This document shows positions 43,698 through 53,995 of a stretch of DNA of 64,000 bases, in pieces. A model generated the notes under the pieces. It made no database searches. It was not told the origin of the DNA and saw nothing but the letters and a program-made list of their open reading frames with translations. The stretch is taken from assembly GCF_028858535.1 (NCBI RefSeq), contig NZ_JAPMOU010000020.1, positions 44,706-108,705 of the forward strand, given 5' to 3'. Numbering within the stretch: the stretch's first letter is position 1; each line of letters starts with the position of its first letter. This DNA comes from Spartinivicinus poritis (GTDB lineage: Bacteria > Pseudomonadota > Gammaproteobacteria > Pseudomonadales > Zooshikellaceae). Made by a program: the position numbers and the translations under genes.

Positions 43698-46600
43698 TTA
43701 TTCGGGAAAGACTTCATAATACTGTGATAGTAATTTAACGATATCATCACTGGCATCTTGTACTTCAGGTAGGTAATTGGTGATAGCCATACGCACTTTA
43801 TTAGCAAAATTACCGTATTGATAGTCCAATTGTGTTGCAGGCTTTACATAAGGCTCAAGTCGTTTGATTAATGCGTAATTACTGTTAATCCGTGCTGCAC
43901 TTAAGGCTTGAGGCAGGCTATTGGTTTGAGGATTGGCTTCAACCTCTGGCAATATCCGGCTAACAAAGGTCACCCGGTGCATAATCCGCCATGGGGCCGC
44001 TTTATCAGTGTCATTGGCAGCTTGATCAGCAGCAATCGCCTGACGCAGCGCAACGGCGTTGGCATCATTACTTTCAGCCAGCCAGTTGGCATCGACCACT
44101 TTATTAGCAAAGTGCTCAAAGTTTTCTGTTGAGCCTTGCAAGAAATAACTATTAAACCGGTAAGCATCCACTTTACCGGGTCTGGCCACGGCCTCGCCAT
44201 TGTTAAATACACCTTCACTGACATTGACCCCATGGTGGCTGGCTTCTGCTGAATTACCGGCATACAACTGCAAGTTACCCGATACCCCCCCGGTGCTGAC
44301 ATCAACACTGAAGCCTGAGCTTGCGTTTTTCGACTTATGGGCGGTGGTGGTGAAGCTACCACCTGCTTGTGCTGATACCCCAAAGGTAAAGCCCACACCG
44401 GCTAATAGTGGTGTAAACTCTGCCTTAATGCCGCCACTGATAGCAATGGTATTGCTGCCGCTGAATTTCTCACTCACTGCATCCATGACTGAGGATGACT
44501 CAGTGAAAAAGCCGCCTGCTGCTGTCCATACATAGGTGTTAACCAGGTTCTTCCGGTAGGGGGTAGGTAAGTCAGGTGCATTCTGGCCTATGTAGCCACT
44601 TTCTAGCCCAAAGTCCTGATAGTCTACCCGGCGCTCGTCTTCTTCTAACTCGATACGTTGTTTAAGGGCATAGGCTTCTTTAGGTTTGTAGTAGCTGTAT
44701 TCTCCATAGTGAGTGGACTCTGTGTAGTGCTCATCGGTATTGACCACATATTGATTATTTTCGAATTTATAACCTAACTTGCCATCCAAAGTCCCTTGTT
44801 TGGTATAACGAGGGTTAATGGGGAAGGTGATGACGTTATAATCCTCAGGGATATCGGCATTGAGCACAGTCCGATAGGCTACTAACACACCGTTATGGGC
44901 TAACCGCAGGGCATACACATCGGCAGTTTGTGAGCGTACTAAAGCCATGCCGATATTATCTGGCACAAAGCGTTTTTCGGGTAGAGTGTAGGTACTGCCA
45001 TCACTACTGTTTTGCTCCACGGTGCCACCAAGTTCCAGTACGGTACTCTTACCTTTATGTTCAGTACTGCTGTAGCTGATTTCTTCGGTTCGGGCACCAT
45101 TGAAGTCTACCCCAAAGTTAACATGGATTTTTGACTCGAACTTACCGACGGTTAATTCGGTACCAAAACCTAAGGGGGCGAATAAGCCTTTTGCTTCAAA
45201 AGAGGTGGTTAAGCCGCCGTAGAAATTGGTATTAAAGAACCAATCGTCTTTTGAGCCAGTGGCGTATGAGTAATTAACAGAATCGGCTTGCTTAAATTCC
45301 ACTTTACTCGCACCGGTATAGGGGAAACGCCCATTACTATGACCGGTTAGGTTTTCACCCGGTACGGGTGGTGCACCTTCAATAAAACCGATCACCTGTG
45401 GATTCGTTTGTACTTGAGAAACCCATTCAGTGATTAGGTTACCGACTTTAAAACCGGTAAATATCCGCCAGGCGCCGTCTTTAATGACTGAGTAGGCGCG
45501 TTTAAATACCGCTTGGAGTTCATTATTACTATCAAATTGAATATCACTATATTCTGCAACAGCTGGGGTACTACTGGCATCGGTTTGGAAGGGAGTGGTG
45601 ACGTCGGCCAGGGTATTGCGGAATAGGGGGGCATCGATGCTCACTGGGGCTTTAGAGGCTTGCCAATGATAGGCGGCATCACCACTACTTAAGGCCAGGT
45701 TAACATTGCGACCGGACTGATCAGTAATGGTATTAGCCGTTTCTAAGTCAAAGGTGTAGTAGGCCAATAAATCATCCCGCTCGCCCAGTAGACGCCGGAA
45801 CATATTGTCTTGAATTTCTTCCTCAGTGCGTGCGGTTTTCCAAAGTCGTAACTCGTCAAGTACTCCTTTGTAGTAGTGGATATCTTCGGCACCGTGGTCG
45901 TCGGTACGCCGGCCAATATAGAAACCATTATGGATTTGTGAGCTGGCTTCTTCAGTAACATCAGTGACCTCATCACCATTGACATAAAGCTTGATGTAAG
46001 AGGCATCACTATCAGGGCTACGGACCCATTTAACCACTGAGTTATTGTCAGGGCGTGCATGGTTATTGCTGACTGAATCCTCTGCAATGGAGCCGTCGCC
46101 TTCTTCAAACTTCCAGTGGGCAATTAAACCATTGTTGCCGAGATTCTGGACTTCTCTTCCTGCCTGACTGGCTTCAAGGGCGCTACTCCACAAGCGGATT
46201 TCTGCGACCGTGCCTTCTAGTTGGCCTTTAAACCGAGTGAGATTGCTATAGCCGAAGTTGCCTTGGTTACTGCTAGACACACTGGCATCCGCTGATTCAA
46301 AGTGAGCCACACCAAAGGTGACGTCTGTTGAGCTAGTACGGACATTGACTTCCCGATTATCACTGTAGTGGACATAAGCAATGGTATTCGCTGGTGCAGA
46401 TTGTGAGCCCGCTGGACGGTTATACTGCACATTGCGGCTATTGCTGGTGCTAAGGGTTTTCGCTTGGCCATCCACATAAATGCGCACTTCAACCCATTTG
46501 GTTTGCAGACTGCCAATATCATCGAGAATATTACTCACGTTACTGATGCTGTAATTATTACCGCCGGTATTAGTGACTGAAACGCTGGCATTATTATTAC

Positions 46601-49600
46601 TGCTGGTGTCTTCGCTAACAAAAGCCCGGGTGACAGTGATTTTGTGGAAGTCATCTGCTGATAAGATAGCGTTTGTTTCTACATAGTAGACATTGTCATC
46701 TTCATCGGCGAAACGATAAGCCACTTTGCCATTATGCAAGAATAAGCCAAAGTTAGAGCCTTTATTGACCAGTGCTTGGGTTTGGTTGGTGCTCGTACGT
46801 TGGACAAAACACTCGATAGTACAGTCGCGAATCATGTCTAAGGTACTGGCATGGGGTACCCGTAGCCCACGGTTTTGCTCACCAAACTTAATGGCTGTTG
46901 ATTGCTTGTATACTAACGACAGGTGATACCATTGATTAAAGTCGTAACGGGTGTTGGACCTGACATGCTTGTCTTGCACTTCCGCCCGAATGCGAAAATC
47001 AGTCGCATTATCTTGATCATAGTAATCTAAGAACACACTGAATAAATGATCGGCGTCGGTGCGGTAATAAATTAAACATAACCGGTCGCGGATGCTGTTT
47101 GAGCGTTCAGGCTTGATCCAGGCTTCAATCGATAGGTCCTTATCACTATGTAATAAATGGTCAGAAACCCCATCAGCAAATGTCAATTGAGTTTGTTGGC
47201 CATCAAAATACAGCGCGGTACCTTGCCCTTGGGTACGCCATTGCACAGGTTTAATCACGGTACTGTTGGAAGTGATATTAGCATTAATCAACTTTTGGGT
47301 ATGGGAGCCTGGGTTGAGGAAGAATAAGCGGGAACCGTTTTTTACCCCAGGCTTTTCATTCTCAGTCATCACAGAGGCATAGTTATACTCATCATTAATA
47401 GTGCCTACAGGTGTATTAGCATTAATCTTGCGCGCTTGGCCATTGAGAATTCTGGCTAGTAATTGCGGATCTCTCGGGACATCGCTCCAGGTTTCTCTTA
47501 AGTTGAAATTGCTATTGACTAGACTGAGATTGCAACGGTCAGCAACAGAGCCATCAGTAATACTAATGACGGTTTGTGCAAGCTCCTGTCCGGCATGTTG
47601 AGCGATCAATTTAACACTACTACTGCCTTCTGTTGATAAGTTATAACTAACTCGCTCAGTTAAGGTATTCAAATGAGAAGTAAATAATGATCCTTGTTGG
47701 TCGGTATAATAGAGGTTGACATTGCCAACAACACTATCAACAAGTCGAGGGTTACCTTTAGCATCTGCTTGAGTCAGGGTAGCACCACTGATGGTTAAGC
47801 CATTAGCATCGGAATGTAACAGTGGCATCACAATGGATTTTTCACCCTGGATTTTATCGTTAATGACATCGATCTCGTTGCGTAACTGCTGCAGCTCATC
47901 AATTGCCGTATTCAGCTGGCTTTGCGTATTATTTAATGCGGCTTGTTCAGTAGCAATATCACTGTCGATGGTTGCATTGAGTGACTCTATTTCATTGGTA
48001 AGGTTTTGCACCTTAACTTCTGCTTGGTTACGGTGATATTGGATAAGATCGGTGTAGACAATAAATGATGAAATGCTTGGTTCAGGGTTTTGTTTTACAT
48101 TTAGGCCAATACCATCATTCACTACACTGCTAAAGAAATAGAGTGGTACTTCATAACAAGCACAGTGTTGGTTTGAGTAGTTTGGTGAGTTATACGCATA
48201 AATATCATGGTAATGTGTGTGCCTTAAACCAAAGGATTTCACGTTGTTATTAAAACCACTCAGGTCGCTTAAGTCGGCAACGCCTATTCGATTACTCCAA
48301 GTTTGAATCTCTACGCTACCTGACGTGTATTCATTTTCGGTTATAGTATAGGAGCTGCCTTGCTGATCGTACTCAGTATAGAGGGTGATAGTAAATGGTT
48401 GCGCGAGTTCATTGCGTTTTGTAGTGGCTAAGGAGAGTTCTGTTTGCTTGTCAGGGATACTTAGCTTTTGCTCATTGAGCTGGCTGAGCGTATTATTGTG
48501 CTGGGTAACTTGTGCTTGTAAGGTCTCAATGGCTGTGACTTTTTGCTTAGCTAATGCATCTTTAGCTTCCCGTTCAATTAATAAGTTAGGAATATTAACT
48601 TCGGCACTATTGGATTGCACTTCAGGTAATACTAGCTGAGTAGGCGCCAAAGCCAATTTACCGTGACGACTAATACCAAAATCTAAGGTATCGACTTGGC
48701 GATTTTCTACCACTTGGCTGTTAGCGGGAGTCGTTGCTGTGCTTACCGTTAGTAATACCCGGGGTAGGGTTTTCATGGGTTTGCTTGCCGCATCATAACC
48801 CGTAGCGGCATTTTCTTGCTGATAATAAAGAGCAGCATCTAAGCCTTCAACCCGGCGTAATTTACCATTATTTTGGTTAGCACTGTAATTAACGCTAAAA
48901 CTAAAGCGGTTAATGCCAGCTTGCTCACCAATAGGGGCGGATGAATTTGTCCATAAGTCATTGGTACTACCAGAAGACAGTTGTAGGGTACCATGGAGAC
49001 TATTGCGACTGTAATCCAATAAATATTGGCCTTGGCCTTCATCTAAACGGTAATAAGCAATTAAATTGGTTTCATTACCTAACAGGCGATAACGTCGATT
49101 TTCACTGACTTCTCTGGCTGATAAAGCACGGCTCCAAATTTGTACTTCATCCAACTCACCGATAAAGTGCTCGGCTAGTTGCAGCTGAGTGCTGGCACTA
49201 TCGGAGAAGGTTTCAGGCATAGCCAGGGATTGGCCTTTAATAATGCCATCTTGATAGATCATCACTTTATTGGCTTCTTTGACAATGGCTAAATGATGCC
49301 ATTGGTTAGCGGTTGTTAATACATCACCAACAGTAAGCTCTTGGGTGCCGATTAATACGGTTAAATGACCGGTTTGACTTAGGGTTACGGTCACCTGGCT
49401 GCCATTGCTAAATAACACTGCATTTTGATTTAGTGGGGTATTATTTCGACGTAGCCAGAAGGTAACACTGCCATTTTTAATATGACTGAAAGCGTTGGTA
49501 TTAATTTGTAAAGAGGCCTGATCGTTAAAGATTAAACCATAGCTGGCAAAACCATCATTGGTTTTAACCGGGACTAAGTCATTACCCTTGGTGTCCTTCC

Positions 49601-51836
49601 CAGGCTTTGATTCAAACACTGATTTGCGCAGCTCTGGGTCGGGACTGGTATAGAACTGAGTGCCCAAGAAATTAAATAAACCTTCTTTGGCAACTTCAAT
49701 ACTGTAACTGTCAATCAGACGACTACTGTTGTTATAAGCAAAAAACTGCCAGCGTTTTATATCGGCTATCGCCGTGGGTACTTGGTTAACACTGAATGCA
49801 CCAAAGCTTAAATTATTAATAAAACTCAGTTCTTGAGTGGGCTCATAAAATACCTTGCCTTCTAAATCAACGGTATCTCGAGCATCTTTACTATTGTCTG
49901 GAATTAATTTTTTCCGGCTGTGTTGATAACGTGTTTCTCGTTTTAAATTGAGTTGGCTGCCTACCATCACAAACCGATCCGCTAACAGCGTGCTATCCAC
50001 AACAGCACGATTATTTCGGCTAGGTACATTGGTATCTGTGCCATGTAAGGCTTGGCGGAAAATAAAAATATGCTTACCATCAGACAATGCTTTAAATGGC
50101 GCTTGGGCTGTCAGTGCCCCCGTCGATGACTTCCAGCTGGCTAAGGCTTGTTGTTCTTCACCACTCAGCCCATGGGTTTCATGGGCGACTAGTTGACTGG
50201 TGGTGACTTTAGTCATGGTAAAATTATTACCGGCTAAGAAACCCACTTCGGTAATTTCAGCGGGGAAAGGCAGCAGTGAAGGCGTGGCAGGCCAATAGTT
50301 AACATCAAGTGCTTTATTATTTGCACTGGTTTGACTCACTTCTAGCTCACCACTGTCAGTTGGACTATTACTTTCAGCATTATTAGGATTGAGTACGGCA
50401 TAATAGATTTTACGCTCACTATCCATGGCGAAGGCAACCAGGTTACCTTGGTGGTTTACCATATCGGTATAAATAAAATCACGATGACTGTATTGGGCTG
50501 TGAATTGCTTTAACACCTCTGGAGGTGAGTCTTCATGCATATCCCGTTGAATTTGCTCAATGAGCAAGGGTCTATCATAAACCCGTACATTATAAATCGA
50601 CCCGTCGAAGCGGTTAGCTAATTTCCCTACTAATAAGGTGCTATTAGCCGCAAGGTAAAAATCGGATGGTGCCTGGCCTTCATCTGTGAGCACACCATTT
50701 TTGTATAAACGGCAGCTGTTGCCTTCTTTAACCCAGGTGATATGGGTCCATTGGTGTTGCTGGAAATAATTAGAAGCAAAGAGACCTGTTACCAATGACC
50801 CTAAGTTGCCATTATTATTTTCATAGAGAATATAACGTAGTTGGTTGTTGGCTATTTCGAGACCTAACGTAGTCGTTTCTCCATTGGGGCCATTGTCACG
50901 ATGACCAAGCAACCCAAATTGACCACTATTGGTTTGTGGTTTTACCCAAAGTGACAGGGTAAAAGAGTGGTTATTGGTAAAGGGGGATGGACAGCTAAAA
51001 TGGCCATCAGATGTTTTTATTACTTTTGGAAATAAATCATCTGTTGTGCAAACCGTTGGTGCTGTTGTCGCATCAAACTGGCCATGGTGTAAGCTATCTG
51101 ACATATCAGGCACAGTTTGATTATGTATTTTAGCAAAATTTAAATGTAATACTTTGTTACTGGGCTGGTAAGTACCTCGATCACTGAGGAGGTCGGCAAT
51201 AATTGCCTGATTGGTTTGTACTTCGTCATAGACTCTCAAATGGGCTAAACAGCCCACAAAGTAATTGTCGATATGGCCAATGTGATAGTCGACATCTTCT
51301 TTAAAGTAACATTGTGCTGGGGCAGTTGATTCTTTAAAAAGAATACCATTACGGTAAATACGACTGTTGGTTCCTTCTTTTACCCAGGTGATATGAACCC
51401 ATTGGCTTTCTTCCGTGAACATGTCATAGGCATTGTGAACTACCCTTGCGCCTGGTGTTTGTACATCGTTATTGTGATGGTCGTATATGTCATAATGCAG
51501 GTAACCACCAGGACCTACCCAGAGACTGGGGAAACGGTCTAAAGAAGTAATGGTATTTTGACTGGGCTCGATTTGGCGGCCAAAAATAGCATGGTATTTA
51601 TTATTAATCAGAGTCGGTTTGGCCCATACCGATATGGTAAAGTTCTGGTGATTGGTAAGAAAAGCAGGAACGCTTAAATAGTCATTGCCACTAAAATAAA
51701 GGACTTGACCAAGGTAGCTATCTGTAACGACAGCAGGTTCACCTTGTGCGACAGTTGCATGGCGATTATTACCAGAAATATCTTGAACCTGTCCGCCTTC
51801 AGCAGTAGCGAAGTCAATGTGTAGTAGCTTGGCCAT
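43698..51836 (-). CDS. Giant multi-LamG protein with coiled coils and beta-rich C-terminus
   Basis: 2712 residues from ATG 51836; GGAGG four bases upstream decides this start over one at 51905. No signal peptide. LamG/concanavalin-like jellyroll units are seen at about 1-225, 226-435 and 760-960, and at least two more in the 1500-2080 region (FTISVWAKPT, WVHITWVKEG, YRNG, LRVYDE type motifs recur). Between them are coiled coils (about 1085-1145 and 1265-1332) around a crystallin-like or Cys-His segment (1145-1265). The last 630 residues are beta-rich with Gly/Ser/Thr stretches (FGVSAQAGGSFTTTAHKSKN), like a pore-forming or carbohydrate-active module, but no named family is recognised. LamG units bind glycans or proteins outside cells, so export without a classical signal is implied. 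Single gene with its own terminator. Confidence 0.85.
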   Translation of the reverse strand: MAKLLHIDFATAEGGQVQDISGNNRHATVAQGEPAVVTDSYLGQVLYFSGNDYLSVPAFLTNHQNFTISVWAKPTLINNKYHAIFGRQIEPSQNTITSLDRFPSLWVGPGGYLHYDIYDHHNNDVQTPGARVVHNAYDMFTEESQWVHITWVKEGTNSRIYRNGILFKESTAPAQCYFKEDVDYHIGHIDNYFVGCLAHLRVYDEVQTNQAIIADLLSDRGTYQPSNKVLHLNFAKIHNQTVPDMSDSLHHGQFDATTAPTVCTTDDLFPKVIKTSDGHFSCPSPFTNNHSFTLSLWVKPQTNSGQFGLLGHRDNGPNGETTTLGLEIANNQLRYILYENNNGNLGSLVTGLFASNYFQQHQWTHITWVKEGNSCRLYKNGVLTDEGQAPSDFYLAANSTLLVGKLANRFDGSIYNVRVYDRPLLIEQIQRDMHEDSPPEVLKQFTAQYSHRDFIYTDMVNHQGNLVAFAMDSERKIYYAVLNPNNAESNSPTDSGELEVSQTSANNKALDVNYWPATPSLLPFPAEITEVGFLAGNNFTMTKVTTSQLVAHETHGLSGEEQQALASWKSSTGALTAQAPFKALSDGKHIFIFRQALHGTDTNVPSRNNRAVVDSTLLADRFVMVGSQLNLKRETRYQHSRKKLIPDNSKDARDTVDLEGKVFYEPTQELSFINNLSFGAFSVNQVPTAIADIKRWQFFAYNNSSRLIDSYSIEVAKEGLFNFLGTQFYTSPDPELRKSVFESKPGKDTKGNDLVPVKTNDGFASYGLIFNDQASLQINTNAFSHIKNGSVTFWLRRNNTPLNQNAVLFSNGSQVTVTLSQTGHLTVLIGTQELTVGDVLTTANQWHHLAIVKEANKVMIYQDGIIKGQSLAMPETFSDSASTQLQLAEHFIGELDEVQIWSRALSAREVSENRRYRLLGNETNLIAYYRLDEGQGQYLLDYSRNSLHGTLQLSSGSTNDLWTNSSAPIGEQAGINRFSFSVNYSANQNNGKLRRVEGLDAALYYQQENAATGYDAASKPMKTLPRVLLTVSTATTPANSQVVENRQVDTLDFGISRHGKLALAPTQLVLPEVQSNSAEVNIPNLLIEREAKDALAKQKVTAIETLQAQVTQHNNTLSQLNEQKLSIPDKQTELSLATTKRNELAQPFTITLYTEYDQQGSSYTITENEYTSGSVEIQTWSNRIGVADLSDLSGFNNNVKSFGLRHTHYHDIYAYNSPNYSNQHCACYEVPLYFFSSVVNDGIGLNVKQNPEPSISSFIVYTDLIQYHRNQAEVKVQNLTNEIESLNATIDSDIATEQAALNNTQSQLNTAIDELQQLRNEIDVINDKIQGEKSIVMPLLHSDANGLTISGATLTQADAKGNPRLVDSVVGNVNLYYTDQQGSLFTSHLNTLTERVSYNLSTEGSSSVKLIAQHAGQELAQTVISITDGSVADRCNLSLVNSNFNLRETWSDVPRDPQLLARILNGQARKINANTPVGTINDEYNYASVMTENEKPGVKNGSRLFFLNPGSHTQKLINANITSNSTVIKPVQWRTQGQGTALYFDGQQTQLTFADGVSDHLLHSDKDLSIEAWIKPERSNSIRDRLCLIYYRTDADHLFSVFLDYYDQDNATDFRIRAEVQDKHVRSNTRYDFNQWYHLSLVYKQSTAIKFGEQNRGLRVPHASTLDMIRDCTIECFVQRTSTNQTQALVNKGSNFGLFLHNGKVAYRFADEDDNVYYVETNAILSADDFHKITVTRAFVSEDTSSNNNASVSVTNTGGNNYSISNVSNILDDIGSLQTKWVEVRIYVDGQAKTLSTSNSRNVQYNRPAGSQSAPANTIAYVHYSDNREVNVRTSSTDVTFGVAHFESADASVSSSNQGNFGYSNLTRFKGQLEGTVAEIRLWSSALEASQAGREVQNLGNNGLIAHWKFEEGDGSIAEDSVSNNHARPDNNSVVKWVRSPDSDASYIKLYVNGDEVTDVTEEASSQIHNGFYIGRRTDDHGAEDIHYYKGVLDELRLWKTARTEEEIQDNMFRRLLGERDDLLAYYTFDLETANTITDQSGRNVNLALSSGDAAYHWQASKAPVSIDAPLFRNTLADVTTPFQTDASSTPAVAEYSDIQFDSNNELQAVFKRAYSVIKDGAWRIFTGFKVGNLITEWVSQVQTNPQVIGFIEGAPPVPGENLTGHSNGRFPYTGASKVEFKQADSVNYSYATGSKDDWFFNTNFYGGLTTSFEAKGLFAPLGFGTELTVGKFESKIHVNFGVDFNGARTEEISYSSTEHKGKSTVLELGGTVEQNSSDGSTYTLPEKRFVPDNIGMALVRSQTADVYALRLAHNGVLVAYRTVLNADIPEDYNVITFPINPRYTKQGTLDGKLGYKFENNQYVVNTDEHYTESTHYGEYSYYKPKEAYALKQRIELEEDERRVDYQDFGLESGYIGQNAPDLPTPYRKNLVNTYVWTAAGGFFTESSSVMDAVSEKFSGSNTIAISGGIKAEFTPLLAGVGFTFGVSAQAGGSFTTTAHKSKNASSGFSVDVSTGGVSGNLQLYAGNSAEASHHGVNVSEGVFNNGEAVARPGKVDAYRFNSYFLQGSTENFEHFANKVVDANWLAESNDANAVALRQAIAADQAANDTDKAAPWRIMHRVTFVSRILPEVEANPQTNSLPQALSAARINSNYALIKRLEPYVKPATQLDYQYGNFANKVRMAITNYLPEVQDASDDIVKLLSQYYEVFPE

Positions 51837-52109
51837 AATTCCTCCGTGAAGTGACCATGTAACGTCTAAATGCCTATTGAGTACCAATAGGCTTCCTTGA
51901 GACAAGATGTAGGGTTAGTTTAATAAATGGATTGTAGAGCAGAGTTAGAGAAAATCTGGAAATATTAGAATAAATTAATTTGAAGATTATAAGACTGTCT
52001 TGGTGGTTGACAATGGTCATATAGTTACGTTAAGTTAGCGGCTCCTTCAATAAGCAACGCTTTCAGACATCGGCCCCTGAAAGGTATTCAAGATTTTCGG
52101 CCGTTTTAA

Positions 52110-52331
52110 ATGTATCAATGCCAGCAGTGTAATTCCCAGGTAAGTGCCAATACACCTTCCTACTCGTTCGTTATAAAAAAACGTAAACAAATGTATCCCA
52201 AACGCCTTCAGGTGAATGTTCATCATAAAGAGGGAAAAACCAAGACAACCGATGATCCTGGTGGAACAGGGTTTGAAATTATCAAAGAAATAGCCGTGTG
52301 CCGCGCTTGCTATGATACACTTCGAGAATAG
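52110..52331 (+). CDS. Small zinc-ribbon-like protein
   Basis: 73 residues. Cys pairs C4-x2-C7 and C64-x2-C67 would bind one zinc ion, with a basic middle (KKRKQMYPKR) and DDPGGTGFEI. No clear RBS. Function unknown; such proteins may bind nucleic acid or a partner. Followed by a shared terminator. Confidence 0.65.
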   Translation: MYQCQQCNSQVSANTPSYSFVIKKRKQMYPKRLQVNVHHKEGKTKTTDDPGGTGFEIIKEIAVCRACYDTLRE

Positions 52332-52340
52332 ATTTTAAAT

Positions 52341-52363
52341 TAAACGGCTATTGTAGCCGTTTA
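52341..52363. terminator. Bidirectional hairpin terminator
   Basis: TAAACGGCTA-TTG-TAGCCGTTTA, perfect 10-bp stem between convergent genes. Confidence 0.7.
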
Positions 52364-52376
52364 ACTCATGATCATA

Positions 52377-52751
52377 TTATCCAAGGGCAATTATTTCGCC
52401 GTACTTTCCAGGCGCATAATAATTTTCACCGTTGGGCTTATAAACTCTAAATCGTTGCCAGTCAGATAATTTATTATCAGCAGGTTGCGCAACATAACCT
52501 TCACGGCACTGACGATTAACCGCTGAATAATCTTCTTCAGATACGCTCATATATTTAAAATATTTACCCCACACGATAGGACTTTCATGCCATTGACCGG
52601 AAATCGTGACATAATTGTCGAAGTTATTTTTTAACCAATACCAGTCTTCACCATCAGGTGTTGCACAAAAGACGTAGGTCCAGGCAGCGTGGGCATTTGT
52701 TTGAATTAGCAGCAATAGTACCAGGGTGATCGTTAACCGAATTTTGTTCAT
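52377..52751 (-). CDS. Small secreted Cys-containing protein, paralogue of the one at 12792-13196
   Basis: 124 residues with a signal peptide (MNKIRLTITLVLLLLIQTNAHA). The mature chain shares with 12792-13196: VFCATPDGEDWYWL, an ISGQW block, YFKYMSVSEEDY, a second Cys, YVAQPADN and DWQRFRVYK. Two Cys (about C29 and C82) probably form a disulfide. The two copies lie 39 kb apart on opposite strands, so this is a divergent family rather than a tandem duplication. Function unknown. Confidence 0.8.
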   Translation of the reverse strand: MNKIRLTITLVLLLLIQTNAHAAWTYVFCATPDGEDWYWLKNNFDNYVTISGQWHESPIVWGKYFKYMSVSEEDYSAVNRQCREGYVAQPADNKLSDWQRFRVYKPNGENYYAPGKYGEIIALG

Positions 52752-52908
52752 TGAAATGTTTCCAATAACAGCTAAAAATGAATAATTCTATTGTCGTATA
52801 ATAAGTTGCCATATAGGTTTTATGTAGTGAAATGTGTCTGAATCGTAATTAAAGGTGCTCATATCAGACTGGCTGTCAATGATGTGTGAACCCAATGTGA
52901 AAAATATC

Positions 52909-52934
52909 CCTCCTGACAGAATGCTGTCAGGAGG
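52909..52934. other. Perfect 11-bp inverted repeat upstream of the VOC gene
   Basis: CCTCCTGACAG-AATG-CTGTCAGGAGG, 51 bp before the ATG at 52986. It has no T-run on the plus strand. It may be an operator-like or mRNA hairpin, or a minus-strand terminator (T-rich 7 bases beyond). Confidence 0.5.
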
Positions 52935-52985
52935 TACCGTCTAAGCTATTGGTTGTTGACTATCACATTGATAAGGAAGAATAAA

Positions 52986-53399
52986 ATGTCAGATGATATG
53001 CCAAGCATTATTTCACATGTGTCTATTGGTACTAATCAGTTTGAGCAGGCGGTAAGTTTTTATGACAGAGTATTAGAGCCGCTGGGGTGTCGTCGAGTTA
53101 TGGAACACCCTGGAGCCGTTGCCTATGGTAGGCAGTTTCCAGAGTTTTGGGTACAAGCACCTATTGATGGGAAAGCAGCCACTATTGGCAATGGCACTCA
53201 TATAGGTTTTTTAGCGCCTTCCAAGCAAGTGGTGGATGCATTTTATCAAGCGGCAGTGGCAGCAGGTGCAAAGGAGGAGGGGGCGCCAGGCCCACGACAA
53301 GAATATGGTGAGCCGTACTATGGCTGTTTCGTGCGAGATTTAGACGGTCATAAAATTGAAGCGCATTTTTGGGATATGTCATTAATGCCTGCTAAATAG
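52986..53399 (+). CDS. VOC-family (glyoxalase-like) protein
   Basis: 137 residues from ATG 52986 with AAGGA upstream; an earlier TTG at 52953 is disfavoured. VOC fold: ISHVSIGTNQFEQAVSFYDRVLEPLG with the metal His, HIGFLAPSKQVVDAFYQAAVAAGA, and RDLDGHKIEAHFWD with the C-terminal His/Glu. Relatives include lactoylglutathione lyase-like and resistance proteins; substrate not determinable. Confidence 0.87.
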   Translation: MSDDMPSIISHVSIGTNQFEQAVSFYDRVLEPLGCRRVMEHPGAVAYGRQFPEFWVQAPIDGKAATIGNGTHIGFLAPSKQVVDAFYQAAVAAGAKEEGAPGPRQEYGEPYYGCFVRDLDGHKIEAHFWDMSLMPAK

Positions 53400-53555
53400 G
53401 TTATTAGCGGTGCCTATCAATCAACCAATGACAAACGCATATACCCGTCAGCTTGCGCAGAGGCCATAAACAATTATTAGAGGTGCCCTATAGACCCTGA
53501 TAAATAGGATAGCTACAATCTTTGCCCTCAGTAGCTGCCCCTCTTGGGAGAGTTT

Positions 53556-53834
53556 ATGTCATTGGACCCTAAAATTCTTTTTACTGTATTTAGTGCGGTA
53601 TTTATTGCTGAATTAGGCGATAAAACTCAACTAGCAACCATGTTATTTGCTGCAGATAAGCAGGTGAGTAAATGGACTGTCTTCATTGGTGCGTCATTGG
53701 CGTTAATTGTAGCGTCAGCCATTGGCGTATTAATGGGAAGTTTGTTAGCGAATTATATTAATGAAAAATATCTCTCTTACATGGCAGGTTGTGCATTTAT
53801 CGTTATTGGCAGCTACACCCTCTATCAAGCTTAA
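53556..53834 (+). CDS. GDT1/TMEM165 (UPF0016) family protein
   Basis: 92 residues from ATG 53556 (GGGAG upstream; the TTG at 53544 overlaps the RBS). It has three helices and the signature ELGDKTQLATM (E-x-G-D-K-T) of the GDT1 family, which exports manganese or calcium. Full proteins have two such halves; this is a single-half version, as is common in proteobacteria, and should dimerise. It is cut off from the next gene by a repeat element and a terminator. Confidence 0.85.
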   Translation: MSLDPKILFTVFSAVFIAELGDKTQLATMLFAADKQVSKWTVFIGASLALIVASAIGVLMGSLLANYINEKYLSYMAGCAFIVIGSYTLYQA

Positions 53835-53851
53835 GGGCGCCTTTAATAAAT

Positions 53852-53991
53852 GAGGTTGTCGCAAAACTACTGCGCTTGCAAATACGGCGTTAAAAATCGA
53901 CTCAAAATGCTCGTTTATTAAGTATAAACTCCGCCTTTTCGCCGATTTTTGCCTTGCCTTTGCTTCGCTCATGACCTTTTGCGACACCCTC
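53852..53991. mobile_element. MITE-like element with 15-bp terminal inverted repeats
   Basis: GAGGTTGTCGCAAAA at the left and TTTTGCGACACCCTC at the right are inverted repeats with 14 of 15 matches, 140 bp apart. The inside has no ORF and shows further loose inverted symmetry. Related ends occur at 17481-17495, 37805-37813 and 37984-37993. No clear target duplication visible. Confidence 0.5.
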
Positions 53992-53995
53992 AAAT

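Noticed and set aside
44200..44535. Several 60-140 codon open frames on both strands inside the giant gene
   Set aside because: They lie opposite or out of frame within one long, well-supported reading frame and encode low-plausibility proteins.
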